A DNA stretch of 64,000 bases from the NCBI GenBank assembly GCA_018402485.1, contig JAGYIY010000003.1, positions 1-64,000 of the forward strand, read 5' to 3'. Position numbers and translations under genes: made by a program. The notes under the pieces were generated by a model. That model did not search any database. It was not told where the DNA came from and saw only the letters and a program-made list of their open reading frames with translations. Origin of the DNA: Roseivirga sp. Its GTDB lineage: Bacteria > Bacteroidota > Bacteroidia > Cytophagales > Cyclobacteriaceae. Below, piece after piece: positions 45,266 to 55,212 of the stretch (its first letter is position 1; each line of letters begins with the position of its first letter).

Positions 45266-46924
45266 ATGTTCAAAAGTTGCATTCGGCTTATCATGTTGTT
45301 CCTACCTATATTTTTGAATACAGGTGTCGGATTAACTGCGGCTCATTCTCAAGTTTTAATTTCACCATCGTATTTTAATCAAGATTCGCTTCCTATGGAT
45401 ACTGTGCTTTTAAGTGCAAAAAGAGAACTGATCATTGCGGAAAAAAAAGGAATTGATATTGATCTTGCGACTGCTCATCTCAACTTGGGCAAGGTGTTTT
45501 TATCAAATGGAAATACCGATTTAGCAAGTGATCACCTTTATCAAGCCTTAGAGAACTACGAGCGTTTATCAGATGATTATGGTATAGCAAGTGCGAAATT
45601 ATTACTCGGAAATGTCTATTTGTTTCATGCCCAATATAAAGAAGCGCTAGACTATTTTTTTGAGGCAGAAATTTATTTTAAGTCTTCGCTTCGGCAAAAA
45701 GATCTGGCGGTAGTTTTTCATTCCATAGGAAATGCCTACGAGAAAATCGGAGATTTTGAGAAAGCCCGTACCTACCAATCAAATGCTTTGTCCATTTATG
45801 AGGCCGTAGTAGACCAAAAAGGACAAGCAATGGCCTATAATGCCCTAGGTAGTATTTTTGAAGACGAAGAGCGATTTCAAGAGGCTTATGATTATTTTTT
45901 GAAGGCAGCAGCATTAGATTCTGCCGCAGGATCTTATCATGATCTGATCAATACACTCAATAATTTGGGTGATGTTCATAGAAAGCAAGGTCGTTTTAGG
46001 GAGGGCGTCTATTTTACCTCCAAAGCTTTGTCTTTGGCAGATTCATTGAATTTGACAAAGGAGATTCTTAGTGCTTACCGGGATTTATCAAAACTGTATG
46101 CTACTCACGGCAAACTGCCTGCAGCTCTGAGCTATCAAGACAGTGCTTATCACTATGCAAAGTACTTCTATAACGAAAGAATCGCTTCCCAAATCGCTAA
46201 CTATCGTACCCTTTACGATGTGCAGAAAAGCGAAATGAAAATTGCCCAAATGGAAAGCAAGAGAATAAACGATAGACTCTTTAGGAATGGGCTGATTGCC
46301 TTATCGATCATCATCATAAGCGGATTGGCCCTAATCATTTTGCAAGAACGTGCCAAGAGAATACAACAAAACAAGTCTTATCTCTCACAGGTAGCCTTGC
46401 AAAATGAACGCATCAAGAATAATCAACTTAAACAAGAAACCCTCACCAAGGCCCTTGAAAATGAAAAGCTAAAAGAACAGCAGTATTATGTTGAGATGGA
46501 AAATCAACAGAAAGAATTAACGGGGAAAGTATTACACATCATCAAAAAGAACAGGGTCTTAAAGGAGCTTAATGAGCAAATCGGGTTGCTAGAGAAAGGT
46601 TCAGGGCCAGCAAAAAAGTTGATTAAAAAAATGAAAAAGACCATCTCAACCCATGTAAAATTCGAACATGATTGGGATGATTTAGAGGTAAGGTTCGGGA
46701 ATGTTCACAAAGATTTTATCAATCGCCTGAAGCAATCCGAATCGGAACTTACAAGGGGTGACCTTCGATTGGCCGTTCTCATGCGCATGGAGTTGGGTTC
46801 AGAAGACATTGCCATGCTTCTTGGTATCTCACGTGAGAGCCTTCGCATAGCACGACACCGACTCAAAAAGAAATTACAATTAAATGAAGCCATGGAATTG
46901 AAAACATTTATTGAAGCTTTTTGA
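45266..46924 (+). CDS. Membrane-spanning TPR protein with C-terminal HTH DNA-binding domain
   Basis: The 552-residue protein has an N-terminal signal or anchor (residues about 5-30) and TPR repeats (about 55-310, for example AVVFHSIGNAYEKIGDFEKA and NTLNNLGDVHRKQGRFREG). A membrane helix follows (about 333-354), then a coiled coil (about 360-450). The C-terminal helix-turn-helix is LuxR-like (RGDLRLAVLMRMELGS, AMLLGISRESLRIARHRL). Such Bacteroidota proteins are thought to sense in the periplasm and bind DNA inside. The TonB receptor/phytase operon follows after 172 bases and is a likely target, but this is inference. A GTG at 45260 would add two residues. Confidence 0.85.
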   Translation: MFKSCIRLIMLFLPIFLNTGVGLTAAHSQVLISPSYFNQDSLPMDTVLLSAKRELIIAEKKGIDIDLATAHLNLGKVFLSNGNTDLASDHLYQALENYERLSDDYGIASAKLLLGNVYLFHAQYKEALDYFFEAEIYFKSSLRQKDLAVVFHSIGNAYEKIGDFEKARTYQSNALSIYEAVVDQKGQAMAYNALGSIFEDEERFQEAYDYFLKAAALDSAAGSYHDLINTLNNLGDVHRKQGRFREGVYFTSKALSLADSLNLTKEILSAYRDLSKLYATHGKLPAALSYQDSAYHYAKYFYNERIASQIANYRTLYDVQKSEMKIAQMESKRINDRLFRNGLIALSIIIISGLALIILQERAKRIQQNKSYLSQVALQNERIKNNQLKQETLTKALENEKLKEQQYYVEMENQQKELTGKVLHIIKKNRVLKELNEQIGLLEKGSGPAKKLIKKMKKTISTHVKFEHDWDDLEVRFGNVHKDFINRLKQSESELTRGDLRLAVLMRMELGSEDIAMLLGISRESLRIARHRLKKKLQLNEAMELKTFIEAF

Positions 46925-47015
46925 TGTGATTATTAAGGTGTACAACTCATTGTAAATAAATTAGTTATAAGAATTTGTTAATGCTTTGCTAACGCATTTA
47001 AGTGCTTAATTCTCG

Positions 47016-47029
47016 AACTGTTAACAGTT
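47016..47029. promoter_or_regulatory. Perfect 14-bp palindrome, candidate operator
   Basis: AACTGTTAACAGTT is an exact self-complementary sequence located 67 bases before the receptor start codon. It lies 21 bases upstream of a promoter-like element, at a distance where a dimeric regulator could act on the -33 region. The regulator could be the upstream TPR/HTH protein; this has not been shown. Confidence 0.5.
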
Positions 47030-47050
47030 ACAAAACACCATTCTACACGG

Positions 47051-47058
47051 TATTTTTG
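47051..47058 (+). promoter_or_regulatory. Candidate -7 promoter element (TAnnTTTG)
   Basis: TATTTTTG matches the Bacteroidota -7 consensus TAnnTTTG, and transcription from it would give a leader of about 30 bases before the ATG at 47097. No clear TTTG -33 element is present upstream, where the palindrome sits instead. Confidence 0.4.
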
Positions 47059-47096
47059 ACTTTTGTTTTTCTACAACCACAAAAAAAAATAATACC

Positions 47097-49862
47097 ATGA
47101 CAAAACGACTAACACTTTCTTTTTTATTGATGCTGTGCAGCACTTTTGTGTGGGCACAATCCGGTCTTTTGAAAGGCCGCGTAACTGATGAGTTGGGTTT
47201 GCCCATGCCGGGTGCCAACGTGAGCATTAGCGAGTTGAATAAAGGTACTTCAACAGACAAGGATGGCTATTTCACAATATATGAATTAGTGCCGGGTACC
47301 TTTCAGGTAAACGCAACCTTTGTAGGTTACAAAGCTGTAACAGCTGAAATCGTTATAAAACAAGGGGAGACAACAGTGTTGAACATCACCATGGAGCCCG
47401 GTTTTGATGCCAAAGGTGAAGTAATTGTGATTGGCGATCGACTCAAAGGCCAAGCCAAAGCTTTGAACAAACAGCGGAATAATGCAAACATAACCAATGT
47501 AGTAGCAGCTGATCAGATTGGACGTTTCCCAGATGCCAACATTGGCGATGCCTTAAAGAGAATACCAGGTATCACCATGCAAAACGATCAAGGGGAAGCG
47601 CGTGATATCATCATTAGAGGAATGGCGCCACAATTAAACTCTGTTATGTTGAACGGTGAACGTATACCCTCTGCTGAAGGTGACAACAGAAATGTTCAAA
47701 TGGACTTAATTCCATCTGATTTAATCCAAACCATAGAGGTAAGCAAAGCGGTGCTTCCAGATATGGACGCCGATGCTATTGGAGGTGCAGTCAATTTGAT
47801 TACTCGTTCGGCACCCGAAGAAGGCCGTATTTCAGGAACATTGGCATCAGGGTACAATTTCTTGTCTGATAAGCCGATCTGGACAGGGTCTGTTATTGCA
47901 TCAGATCGTTTTATGGATGATAAATTAGGAGCTGTTTTTTCAGCCAGTATCAACGACCACAATTTTGGTTCTGACAATGTAGAAGGAGAATGGTTTGAAG
48001 GTGATAACGGAGAAGCACTTTTAGGCGAATTTGACATTAGAAAATACTTGGTGCAAAGAAGAAGAAGAAGCTTTAACCTCGGTTTAGATTACGAAATCAA
48101 TGCGAACCATAAATTATACCTGAATGGTACCTATAACTGGAGAGATGACTGGGAAAACAGATACCGCATGCGCGTTTCGCAAATTGATGATGCTTTCGAT
48201 GATGGCTTAGCCGTTTCGGCAGGTGCCAATCAGTGGAATTTACCCGCACGTGTACAATACCAAACCAAAGGTGGTATTGGTACTGATAGAGTTGATAACC
48301 GTAGGCTAGAAGACCAGCGAAATAGAAACATCAGTCTGAGAGGCGAACACCAATTTCCTAAACTAAAGCTAGATTGGTCGGCCAACTATGCTAAAGCTTC
48401 TGAGAAAAGACCCAATGAAAGATATATTTCTTTTAGAGAAAAAGATCAAAATGTTACTTTGGATCTAAGAAACCCCGAGTTTCCTTCTGCCTTTCTTACT
48501 AACAGAGCGGATAATTTGAATATTGGTTTGCATGAAATTACAGAAGAATTTCAGGATACTTTTGATGAAGATTTCAATGCAAGAGCTGATTTTACCATTC
48601 CTATGTCCTCTAATACCTTCTTGAAGTTTGGTGGAAGGCTGAGAACAAAAAATAAAGAAAGAAAGAATCGCTTTTTCGAATATGAGCCTTTAAATGAGCA
48701 AGCTTTCGGAGCTACTCTTGGTGATGTTCCTAACCAGGATTTCTCTGATGCCGATTACCTTCCGGGAAGTCAGTATCAAATTGGGCGTTTTGCGAATCCT
48801 AGTTTTCTGGGGAATTTGGATTTGAAAAATACATCGCTGTTCGATGAGTCAGATGTATTAGACGAGTATGTGCCTGGTAACTACACGGCCAGTGAAAATA
48901 TCGTGGCCTTTTACGCCATGACTGATTTTCAGTGGTCTGAAAAATTAAGTGGGGTGGCAGGCTTAAGGTTTGAATCTACAAGCTTAGATTATTCAGGTTT
49001 CATCTTAGACATTGATAATGATCTAATTTCTGAGGAATCTGCTTCTCAGAACTACAGCAACCTTATGCCTGGGCTGCATCTGAACTACAACTTCAATCAG
49101 TATGCGATATTACGTTTTGCTTGGACGAACACATTGGCTAGACCTAATTATTTCGATTTGGTGCCTTATGCAGAGTTTAGTCCTGATGATGATGAGTTGG
49201 TAAGAGGTAACCCTAACCTGCAACCGACAACTTCCATGAATTTTGACTTGATGTTTGAAAACTACTTTCAAAACATTGGTATTCTTTCAGCCGGTATGTT
49301 TTACAAAGACATCGATAAATTTGTCTACAGCAGAATCATTCGTAACTATTCTGACCCTCAATTTGGTAACAACCTAGATTTTACCACTTTCGAGAATGGT
49401 GGAACAGCTGCTGTTTACGGTTTGGAAGTTTCATTGCAAAAACAAATCTGGAAAGGCTTGGGTATTTATTTGAATTACACGCACACCCAATCTACCACAG
49501 ATGGAATTCAAGGTCGTGAAAATGAAGATTTGGAACTACCAGGTACAGCAAGTCACATGTTCAATGCTTCTTTATCCTATGAAACGGAAAAGCTTGTCTT
49601 AAGAGCTTCTTTGAATTATGCGAGTGATTATATCGACGAGTTAGGTGGCGAAGCCTTTGAGGATAGATTCTACGATGAGCAAACTTTTGTAGATTTGAAT
49701 GGTTCTTATGCCTTTACTCCTCAATGGCGTTTCTTCTTTGAGGTAAACAACTTGACGAATCAGCCCTTGCGCTTTTATCAAGGCGTAAGACAACGAACCA
49801 TGCAGATGGAATACTACAATGTTAGAATGAATGCTGGTCTTAAATTCGACCTTTTCAGATAA
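47097..49862 (+). CDS. TonB-dependent receptor with carboxypeptidase-like N-terminal domain
   Basis: A 921-residue outer-membrane receptor. A signal peptide ends near FVWAQ. A carboxypeptidase-D-like regulatory domain follows (about 24-105, GRVTDELGLPMPGANV), then the plug (about 120-235, with GRFPDANIGDALKRIPGI and IIIRGMAPQLNSVMLNGER) and a 22-strand barrel ending at VRMNAGLKFDLFR. Its stop overlaps the phytase start (TAATG). Pairing with a phytase lipoprotein suggests uptake of phytate or its products; a SusD-like partner is absent. The GRFPDANIGDALKRIPGI type is also common in receptors of carbohydrate loci, so specificity is uncertain. Confidence 0.93.
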   Translation: MTKRLTLSFLLMLCSTFVWAQSGLLKGRVTDELGLPMPGANVSISELNKGTSTDKDGYFTIYELVPGTFQVNATFVGYKAVTAEIVIKQGETTVLNITMEPGFDAKGEVIVIGDRLKGQAKALNKQRNNANITNVVAADQIGRFPDANIGDALKRIPGITMQNDQGEARDIIIRGMAPQLNSVMLNGERIPSAEGDNRNVQMDLIPSDLIQTIEVSKAVLPDMDADAIGGAVNLITRSAPEEGRISGTLASGYNFLSDKPIWTGSVIASDRFMDDKLGAVFSASINDHNFGSDNVEGEWFEGDNGEALLGEFDIRKYLVQRRRRSFNLGLDYEINANHKLYLNGTYNWRDDWENRYRMRVSQIDDAFDDGLAVSAGANQWNLPARVQYQTKGGIGTDRVDNRRLEDQRNRNISLRGEHQFPKLKLDWSANYAKASEKRPNERYISFREKDQNVTLDLRNPEFPSAFLTNRADNLNIGLHEITEEFQDTFDEDFNARADFTIPMSSNTFLKFGGRLRTKNKERKNRFFEYEPLNEQAFGATLGDVPNQDFSDADYLPGSQYQIGRFANPSFLGNLDLKNTSLFDESDVLDEYVPGNYTASENIVAFYAMTDFQWSEKLSGVAGLRFESTSLDYSGFILDIDNDLISEESASQNYSNLMPGLHLNYNFNQYAILRFAWTNTLARPNYFDLVPYAEFSPDDDELVRGNPNLQPTTSMNFDLMFENYFQNIGILSAGMFYKDIDKFVYSRIIRNYSDPQFGNNLDFTTFENGGTAAVYGLEVSLQKQIWKGLGIYLNYTHTQSTTDGIQGRENEDLELPGTASHMFNASLSYETEKLVLRASLNYASDYIDELGGEAFEDRFYDEQTFVDLNGSYAFTPQWRFFFEVNNLTNQPLRFYQGVRQRTMQMEYYNVRMNAGLKFDLFR

Positions 49863-50947
49863 TGAGTAGGCCTAATAAAAATGGCTATAGGGTCATGGGT
49901 GCCATCATATTATTCGCCCTTTGCCTTACTACTGCTTGTGATCCACATGGTGGAGAGCGCCAAGTTGCGGTAGTGGTAACGGAGCCTGTAATGTATGATA
50001 CCGATGACCCTGCCATTTGGTATAACAAAGAAAACCCTGAAGCCAGTCTTATCATTGGTACCGATAAGGATGAAGATGGTGCCTTATATGTTTTTGATTT
50101 GGATGGAAAGATTGTTCAAGACAAAGTAGTAAGGAACCTGAAACGACCTAACAATGTAGATGTGGTAGATGGTTTTGTGTTAGGATCTGACACCATAGCC
50201 ATGGCGGGCACCGGAGAGCGTCTAACGCATCAACTTCGATTGTTCAGCGTGCCTGACATGAAACCTTTGGATGGCGGTGGAATTCCTGTATTTGAAGGGG
50301 AAACAGGAGCTGAGTACAGAGATCTCATGGGCATTGCCTTTTATAAACGCCCCTCAGATGGGCAGGTATATGCAATCATGGGGCGAAAAAATGGCCCAAC
50401 AGATGGTACATATTTATGGCAATATGCCTTAGAAGGTAATGAGCAAGGCGAGGTTTCTGCACGCTTGGTGCGCAAGTTCGGTCAATTCAGTGGTGTAAAA
50501 GAAATTGAAGCCATTGCTGTAGACCATGAACTGGGTTATGTCTATTATTCAGATGAACAAGTCGGAATAAGGAAGTACCATGCAGATCCAGACATGGGGA
50601 ATGAGGAACTTGCTTTTTTTGGTCAGGATAGCTTCGCGGATGACAATGAAGGGATTTCCATTTTTAATTCAGGAGGTGGTAAGGGATATGTCATTGTTTC
50701 TGATCAAGCCATTGGAGCTTTCCGCATGTTCTCAAAAGAAGGAAGTACAAGCAATCCACATCAACATGATGAGGTTCATGTTGCCTACCTTCAAATTAAA
50801 GAAAGCGATGGTTCTGAAATCGATCATCGCTATTTTAATGAAAATTTCCCGAATGGTATTTTTGTAGCCATGTCGGACGATAAAACTTTTCAGTATTATC
50901 GTCCGGAGGATATCTTACCCCTCCAAAAGGAAGAGGTGAAACAATAA
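49862..50947 (+). CDS. Beta-propeller phytase, lipoprotein
   Basis: This 361-residue protein releases phosphate from phytate (myo-inositol hexakisphosphate). It has a lipoprotein signal ending at Cys26 (LTTAC). The BPP-family propeller motifs follow: YDTDDPAIWYN, SLIIGTDKDEDGALYVFDLDG, VRNLKRPNNVDVV, and the calcium/phosphate-binding DDNEGISIF. It is co-translated with the TonB receptor (one-base overlap), so both likely serve phosphate or inositol scavenging at the surface. A terminator follows. Confidence 0.9.
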   Translation: MSRPNKNGYRVMGAIILFALCLTTACDPHGGERQVAVVVTEPVMYDTDDPAIWYNKENPEASLIIGTDKDEDGALYVFDLDGKIVQDKVVRNLKRPNNVDVVDGFVLGSDTIAMAGTGERLTHQLRLFSVPDMKPLDGGGIPVFEGETGAEYRDLMGIAFYKRPSDGQVYAIMGRKNGPTDGTYLWQYALEGNEQGEVSARLVRKFGQFSGVKEIEAIAVDHELGYVYYSDEQVGIRKYHADPDMGNEELAFFGQDSFADDNEGISIFNSGGGKGYVIVSDQAIGAFRMFSKEGSTSNPHQHDEVHVAYLQIKESDGSEIDHRYFNENFPNGIFVAMSDDKTFQYYRPEDILPLQKEEVKQ

Positions 50948-50977
50948 GACGATTAGATTAGATAGACAATCATTTGA

Positions 50978-51010
50978 GACCTATTTCCGAAGGGGAATAG
51001 GTCTTTTTTT
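50978..51010 (+). terminator. Rho-independent terminator after the phytase gene
   Basis: An 11-bp stem with one G-T pair (arms 50978-50988 and 50993-51003) around a GAAG loop is followed by seven T. It sits 30 bases after the phytase stop. Confidence 0.9.
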
Positions 51011-51016
51011 ATGATC

Positions 51017-52822
51017 TTAGTCTTCTACCTTCGACATTTTAGACCGGGTATGCTCATCTAAATAGATTTTACGCATGCGGATGTTTTCAGGAGTTATCTC
51101 CAAATACTCATCTTTTTGAATGTACTCCATGGCTTCTTCTAGTGAGAATCGTTTTGGAGGAGCAATTTTCGAGTTATCATCCGAACCGGAAGCACGCATG
51201 TTGGTAAGCTTTTTACCTTTCTGCACATTCACAACAATATCATTCTCACGTGAATGCTCACCAATCACCTGTCCGGTATAAAGTTCTTCTCCAGGAGCGA
51301 CAAAGAAAAACCCACGGTCTTGTAGTTTATCGAAAGAATAGGGTGTTCCTGGTCCATTTTCCATAGAAATAAGCGAACCATTGGTTCTTCCCTTAATGGC
51401 GCCTTTATAGGGTTGGTAATCTTGGAAGCGGTGATTCATCACAGCTTCACCACCTGTAGCCGTTAAGATATTGTTTCTTAAACCAATCAAGCCACGAGAT
51501 GGGATTTCAAACTCCAAATGTTGTTGATCACCTTTGGGCTCCATGATTTTTAGTTCTCCTTTTCTTTGAGTGGCCAACTCAATGACTTTTCCGGCTACGT
51601 TATCGGGTACGTCTACAATTAAACTCTCAATGGGCTCGCAACGCTGACCGTCAATTTCCTTGAAAATCACCTGTGGCTGACCTACCATCAATTCATAACC
51701 TTCTCGACGCATGGTTTCAATCAAGACAGACAAATGAAGAATACCACGCCCGTACACCAAAAATTTATCTTCAGAGTCAGTTTCCTCAACTTTAAGTGCT
51801 AGGTTTTTCTCCGTTTCTTTCATTAAGCGCTCCCGCAAATGCCTAGAAGTGACGAACTTACCTTCAGAACCAAAACCAGGAGAATTATTGATGGTGAAAA
51901 GCATGTTCATGGTAGGCTCATCAATATTCAATCGTTCCAAAGGTTGTGGGTTGTCGAAATCGGTAAGGGTATCCCCAATTTCAAAGCCTTCAAGTCCTAC
52001 AATGGCGCATAGATCGCCTGCCACAACTTCTGTTACCTTTTTGCGACCAAGACCTTCAAAAGTCTGTAATTCTTTAATGCGTACACGTTTGATGGTGCCA
52101 TCAGCCTTGGTCAGACCCATGGATTTACCTTCTTCTACTTTCCCCTGATAAACACGTCCGATGGCTATCCGGCCGACGTAGGAAGAGTAGTCGAGAGAAG
52201 TGACTTGAAACTGAGGAATGCCTTCAGGGCTCGGTGCCTCAGGAATAGTGGCAATGATGCGGTCGAGTAAAGGAACAATATCGGTTGTTGGTTTTTGCCA
52301 ATCCTCACTCATCCAGCCTTGTTTAGAGGAACCATAGATGGTTTCAAAGTTCAATTGTTCTTCAGTAGCATCGAGGTTAAACATCAAATCGAATACTTTT
52401 TCGTGTACCTCATCGGGTCGGCAGTTTTCTTTATCAACTTTATTCACCACCACAATAGGGGTCAGGCCTAAAGCCAAGGCTTTACTCAATACAAAGCGTG
52501 TTTGCGGCATTGGGCCCTCAAAGGCATCTACCAATAGTAAAACGCCATCGGCCATTCGCAAAACGCGCTCAACTTCACCTCCAAAATCTGCGTGACCTGG
52601 AGTATCAATGATGTTGATTTTGACATCTTTATACATCACCGAAACATTCTTAGATAAAATGGTGATCCCGCGTTCGCGTTCAAGGTCGTTACTGTCTAGG
52701 ATAAGGTCACCAGATTCTTCATTATCTCGGAACAGCTTTGAAGCGTGAATGATTTTATCGACTAAGGTGGTTTTGCCATGGTCTACGTGAGCAATGATGG
52801 CAATATTTCTGATACTTTGCAT
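51017..52822 (-). CDS. typA: Translational GTPase TypA/BipA
   Basis: A ribosome-associated GTPase involved in assembly and stress adaptation. The G domain is clear: AHVDHGKTTL (G1, residues 10-19), RGITI (G2), DTPGHADFGGEVERVLR (G3) and NKVD (G4). EF-G-like domains III and V and the BipA-specific C-terminus complete 601 residues, the usual length. The frame extends upstream to 52930, but ATG 52822 (MQSIRNIAIIAHVD) matches the family start. It converges on the phytase operon. Confidence 0.97.
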   Translation of the reverse strand: MQSIRNIAIIAHVDHGKTTLVDKIIHASKLFRDNEESGDLILDSNDLERERGITILSKNVSVMYKDVKINIIDTPGHADFGGEVERVLRMADGVLLLVDAFEGPMPQTRFVLSKALALGLTPIVVVNKVDKENCRPDEVHEKVFDLMFNLDATEEQLNFETIYGSSKQGWMSEDWQKPTTDIVPLLDRIIATIPEAPSPEGIPQFQVTSLDYSSYVGRIAIGRVYQGKVEEGKSMGLTKADGTIKRVRIKELQTFEGLGRKKVTEVVAGDLCAIVGLEGFEIGDTLTDFDNPQPLERLNIDEPTMNMLFTINNSPGFGSEGKFVTSRHLRERLMKETEKNLALKVEETDSEDKFLVYGRGILHLSVLIETMRREGYELMVGQPQVIFKEIDGQRCEPIESLIVDVPDNVAGKVIELATQRKGELKIMEPKGDQQHLEFEIPSRGLIGLRNNILTATGGEAVMNHRFQDYQPYKGAIKGRTNGSLISMENGPGTPYSFDKLQDRGFFFVAPGEELYTGQVIGEHSRENDIVVNVQKGKKLTNMRASGSDDNSKIAPPKRFSLEEAMEYIQKDEYLEITPENIRMRKIYLDEHTRSKMSKVED

Positions 52823-52915
52823 GAGGTTTTTCAATTCAAGCCGCAAAGGTAGTGCTTTAAAATCGAAAAGTATTGCAAAGGACACTGCTTGCCAAAGAAT
52901 TAATGAATAAGGAAA

Positions 52916-52947
52916 GAAAAAAAGCCCCACCGTTATCGGAAGGGCTT
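52916..52947 (-). terminator. Rho-independent terminator after gltA
   Basis: On the minus strand, AAGCCC pairs with GGGCTT with an inner CCG/CGG pairing, followed by seven or more T. It starts about 24 bases past the gltA stop and separates it from typA. Confidence 0.82.
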
Positions 52948-52970
52948 GTTATGCGATAAATATTTTAAAA

Positions 52971-54257
52971 TTAACGTTTGTTCATAGGAACATAAGACCT
53001 TTCGTTAGCTCCGGTATATACCTGTCTTGGGCGACCTATAGGCTCTTTGTTTTCTCTCATTTCCTTCCATTGGGCAATCCAGCCAGGAAGACGTCCCATG
53101 GCAAACATTACTGTAAACATGTCGGTAGGAATACCCAATGCCCTATAAATAATGCCAGAATAAAAATCTACATTAGGATAGAGCTTTCTATCTACAAAGT
53201 ACTGATCTTTCAAAGCTTCTTCTTCCAAGCCTTTGGCAATCTCTAAAACAGGATCTTGTACACCCAATTTCTCAAGTACATCGTCTGCTGCTTTTTTAAT
53301 GATTTTGGCCCTTGGATCAAAGTTTTTATAGACCCGGTGTCCAAAGCCCATCAATCGGAATGGATCGTTTTTATCCTTGGCTTTGGCCATCCACTTTTTG
53401 GTATCCCCACCATCTTTTTTAATGCCTTCTAACATTTCAATGACGGATTGGTTGGCACCTCCATGCAATGGTCCCCACAAGGCATTTATACCCGCTGAGA
53501 TGGAGGCGTACATACTTGCATGTGACGAACCCACAATACGAACTGTAGAAGTTGAGCAGTTCTGTTCGTGATCTGCATGTAAAATCAGCAGTTTATTCAA
53601 AGCATCAGCAACCACAGGATCCACTTCATAATGCTCGGCTGGAGTGGCAAACATCATTTTCAAGAAGTTGGCCGCATAACCAAGGGTGTTGTCAGGATAA
53701 TTGACAGGGTGGCCGACTTGATTTTTATAAGACCAAGCTGCGAAAGTTGGCATTTTGGCAATCAAGCGGATGATGCTCATGTCCACTTCAGAGGAAGACC
53801 TATTAGGATCTAACGATGTCGGATAGAATGCAGTTTGAGCACATACCAAGGAAGAGAGAACGCCCATGGGGTGAGCAGCCGATGGAAAACCTTCTAAAAT
53901 CTTTTTCACGTCTTCATGAACAAGCGTATGATAGGTGATGTCAGATTCAAATTTTTTGTAGGTTTCTGCATCAGGAAGTTCTCCATAAATGAGAAGATAA
54001 GCTACCTCTAAGAAAGAAGACTTTTCGGCTAACTCTTCAATCGTGTAACCCCTATATCTCAAAATACCTTTTTCTCCATCTAAAAAGGTGATGGCACTTT
54101 GAGTAGAACCTGTGTTTTTGAAGCCAGGGTCAATGGTAATTATGCCACTTTCTCCCCGTAATTTCGAGATGTCTATGGCCTTCTCTTGTTCTGTTCCTTC
54201 AATAACGGGTAACTCTAAGGTTTTACCGTCAACTTTGATTTCTGCTTTGTTCGACAT
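52971..54257 (-). CDS. gltA: Citrate synthase
   Basis: This enzyme condenses oxaloacetate and acetyl-CoA at the start of the TCA cycle. The 428-residue protein is the type II form with an N-terminal beta domain (residues 1-50). Active-site residues are seen in WGPLHGGANQSV (His), MGFGHRVYKNFDPR (His) and PNVDFYSGIIYRALG (Asp). HADHEQNCSTSTVRIVGSS is the conserved family stretch. It is monocistronic and closed by its own terminator. Confidence 0.98.
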   Translation of the reverse strand: MSNKAEIKVDGKTLELPVIEGTEQEKAIDISKLRGESGIITIDPGFKNTGSTQSAITFLDGEKGILRYRGYTIEELAEKSSFLEVAYLLIYGELPDAETYKKFESDITYHTLVHEDVKKILEGFPSAAHPMGVLSSLVCAQTAFYPTSLDPNRSSSEVDMSIIRLIAKMPTFAAWSYKNQVGHPVNYPDNTLGYAANFLKMMFATPAEHYEVDPVVADALNKLLILHADHEQNCSTSTVRIVGSSHASMYASISAGINALWGPLHGGANQSVIEMLEGIKKDGGDTKKWMAKAKDKNDPFRLMGFGHRVYKNFDPRAKIIKKAADDVLEKLGVQDPVLEIAKGLEEEALKDQYFVDRKLYPNVDFYSGIIYRALGIPTDMFTVMFAMGRLPGWIAQWKEMRENKEPIGRPRQVYTGANERSYVPMNKR

Positions 54258-54353
54258 TGTTCAGCGTATATTTCTAGTTGTTCTTTATTTTTTGCGCTAA
54301 GATAATTTTATAACTGATGAAACGAAAATCAGGTTTCATGGATGCTATAATTC

Positions 54354-55178
54354 TTAATTATTTCCTAATATTAGGGGTAGTCCACCTTCTCCTTGACCAA
54401 TCACAACAACTTTTGTGTTCTGAGATTCGGCCAATTTTAAGGTGGCTTCAATTCCACGCATTTTCAATAACTCTGGTGTTAAACTATTATTAATGATATT
54501 GTTTGCCTCTGATTCCCCTTCGGCTGCTATGCGTTTTCTTTCTGCTTCACTTTCTTCACGATCTAATCGGAAACGGTAGGCCAGAGCCTCTTGTTCTTGC
54601 TGCAATTTGTTTTCAATCGCCTGCTTGATTTTATCCGGTAAATTGATGGACCTGATGAGCAAGGCGGTCATTTCTACATTATTCGTTTCATTACCCAATA
54701 CATCAGCGGTTTCAGTTCGAATGGCCATTTCTACATCTGATCTTTTAGTGGAATAAATCTCTTCAGCAGTATATCTACCCATCACCTGCCGAACCGTTGA
54801 GCGAACTTCTGGCACTACCAAAGTATTGATATAGGCCAGACGGAAGCGCTCATAGATGTATCCGATTTTGGTGAATTTAGGGTAAAAACGTACGGAAACA
54901 TCTACTTTTAAGCTCAGTCCGTTTTTATCTAACACGTCCATGGTTTCTTCTACTTTGGATTCTGCCACATCAAAAACAATCACATCGTTCCATGGGGCTT
55001 TGATGTGAAAACCAGGGATGATAATGTTTTCTTTATCTAAACCACCGGAGAATTTTTTAAAGAGTACGGCCCGTTCACTAGACTTAATGGTGTAAAAAAT
55101 ACTGGAGGAAAGTCCAATAATGACAATAAGTGCCACAGCCACTGTAATGACAATGGGTAATAATTTTCTGTTATCCAT
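54354..55178 (-). CDS. SPFH/prohibitin-family membrane protein
   Basis: The 274-residue protein has one N-terminal membrane helix (about 8-30). An SPFH (band 7) domain follows (about 35-185, with AVLFKKFSGGLDKENIIIPG, VRFYPKFTKIGYIYERF and VRQVMGRYTAEEIY). A long charged helix comes next (EQEALAYRFRLDREESEAERKR). Prohibitin-like proteins form ring scaffolds in the inner membrane and often modulate FtsH-type proteolysis. It is close to the oxidoreductase gene upstream (34 bases) and may be co-transcribed. Confidence 0.9.
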   Translation of the reverse strand: MDNRKLLPIVITVAVALIVIIGLSSSIFYTIKSSERAVLFKKFSGGLDKENIIIPGFHIKAPWNDVIVFDVAESKVEETMDVLDKNGLSLKVDVSVRFYPKFTKIGYIYERFRLAYINTLVVPEVRSTVRQVMGRYTAEEIYSTKRSDVEMAIRTETADVLGNETNNVEMTALLIRSINLPDKIKQAIENKLQQEQEALAYRFRLDREESEAERKRIAAEGESEANNIINNSLTPELLKMRGIEATLKLAESQNTKVVVIGQGEGGLPLILGNN

Positions 55179-55212
55179 AATTTTGATGTTTTAAAGGTTT
55201 ATGAGCAGTTCA

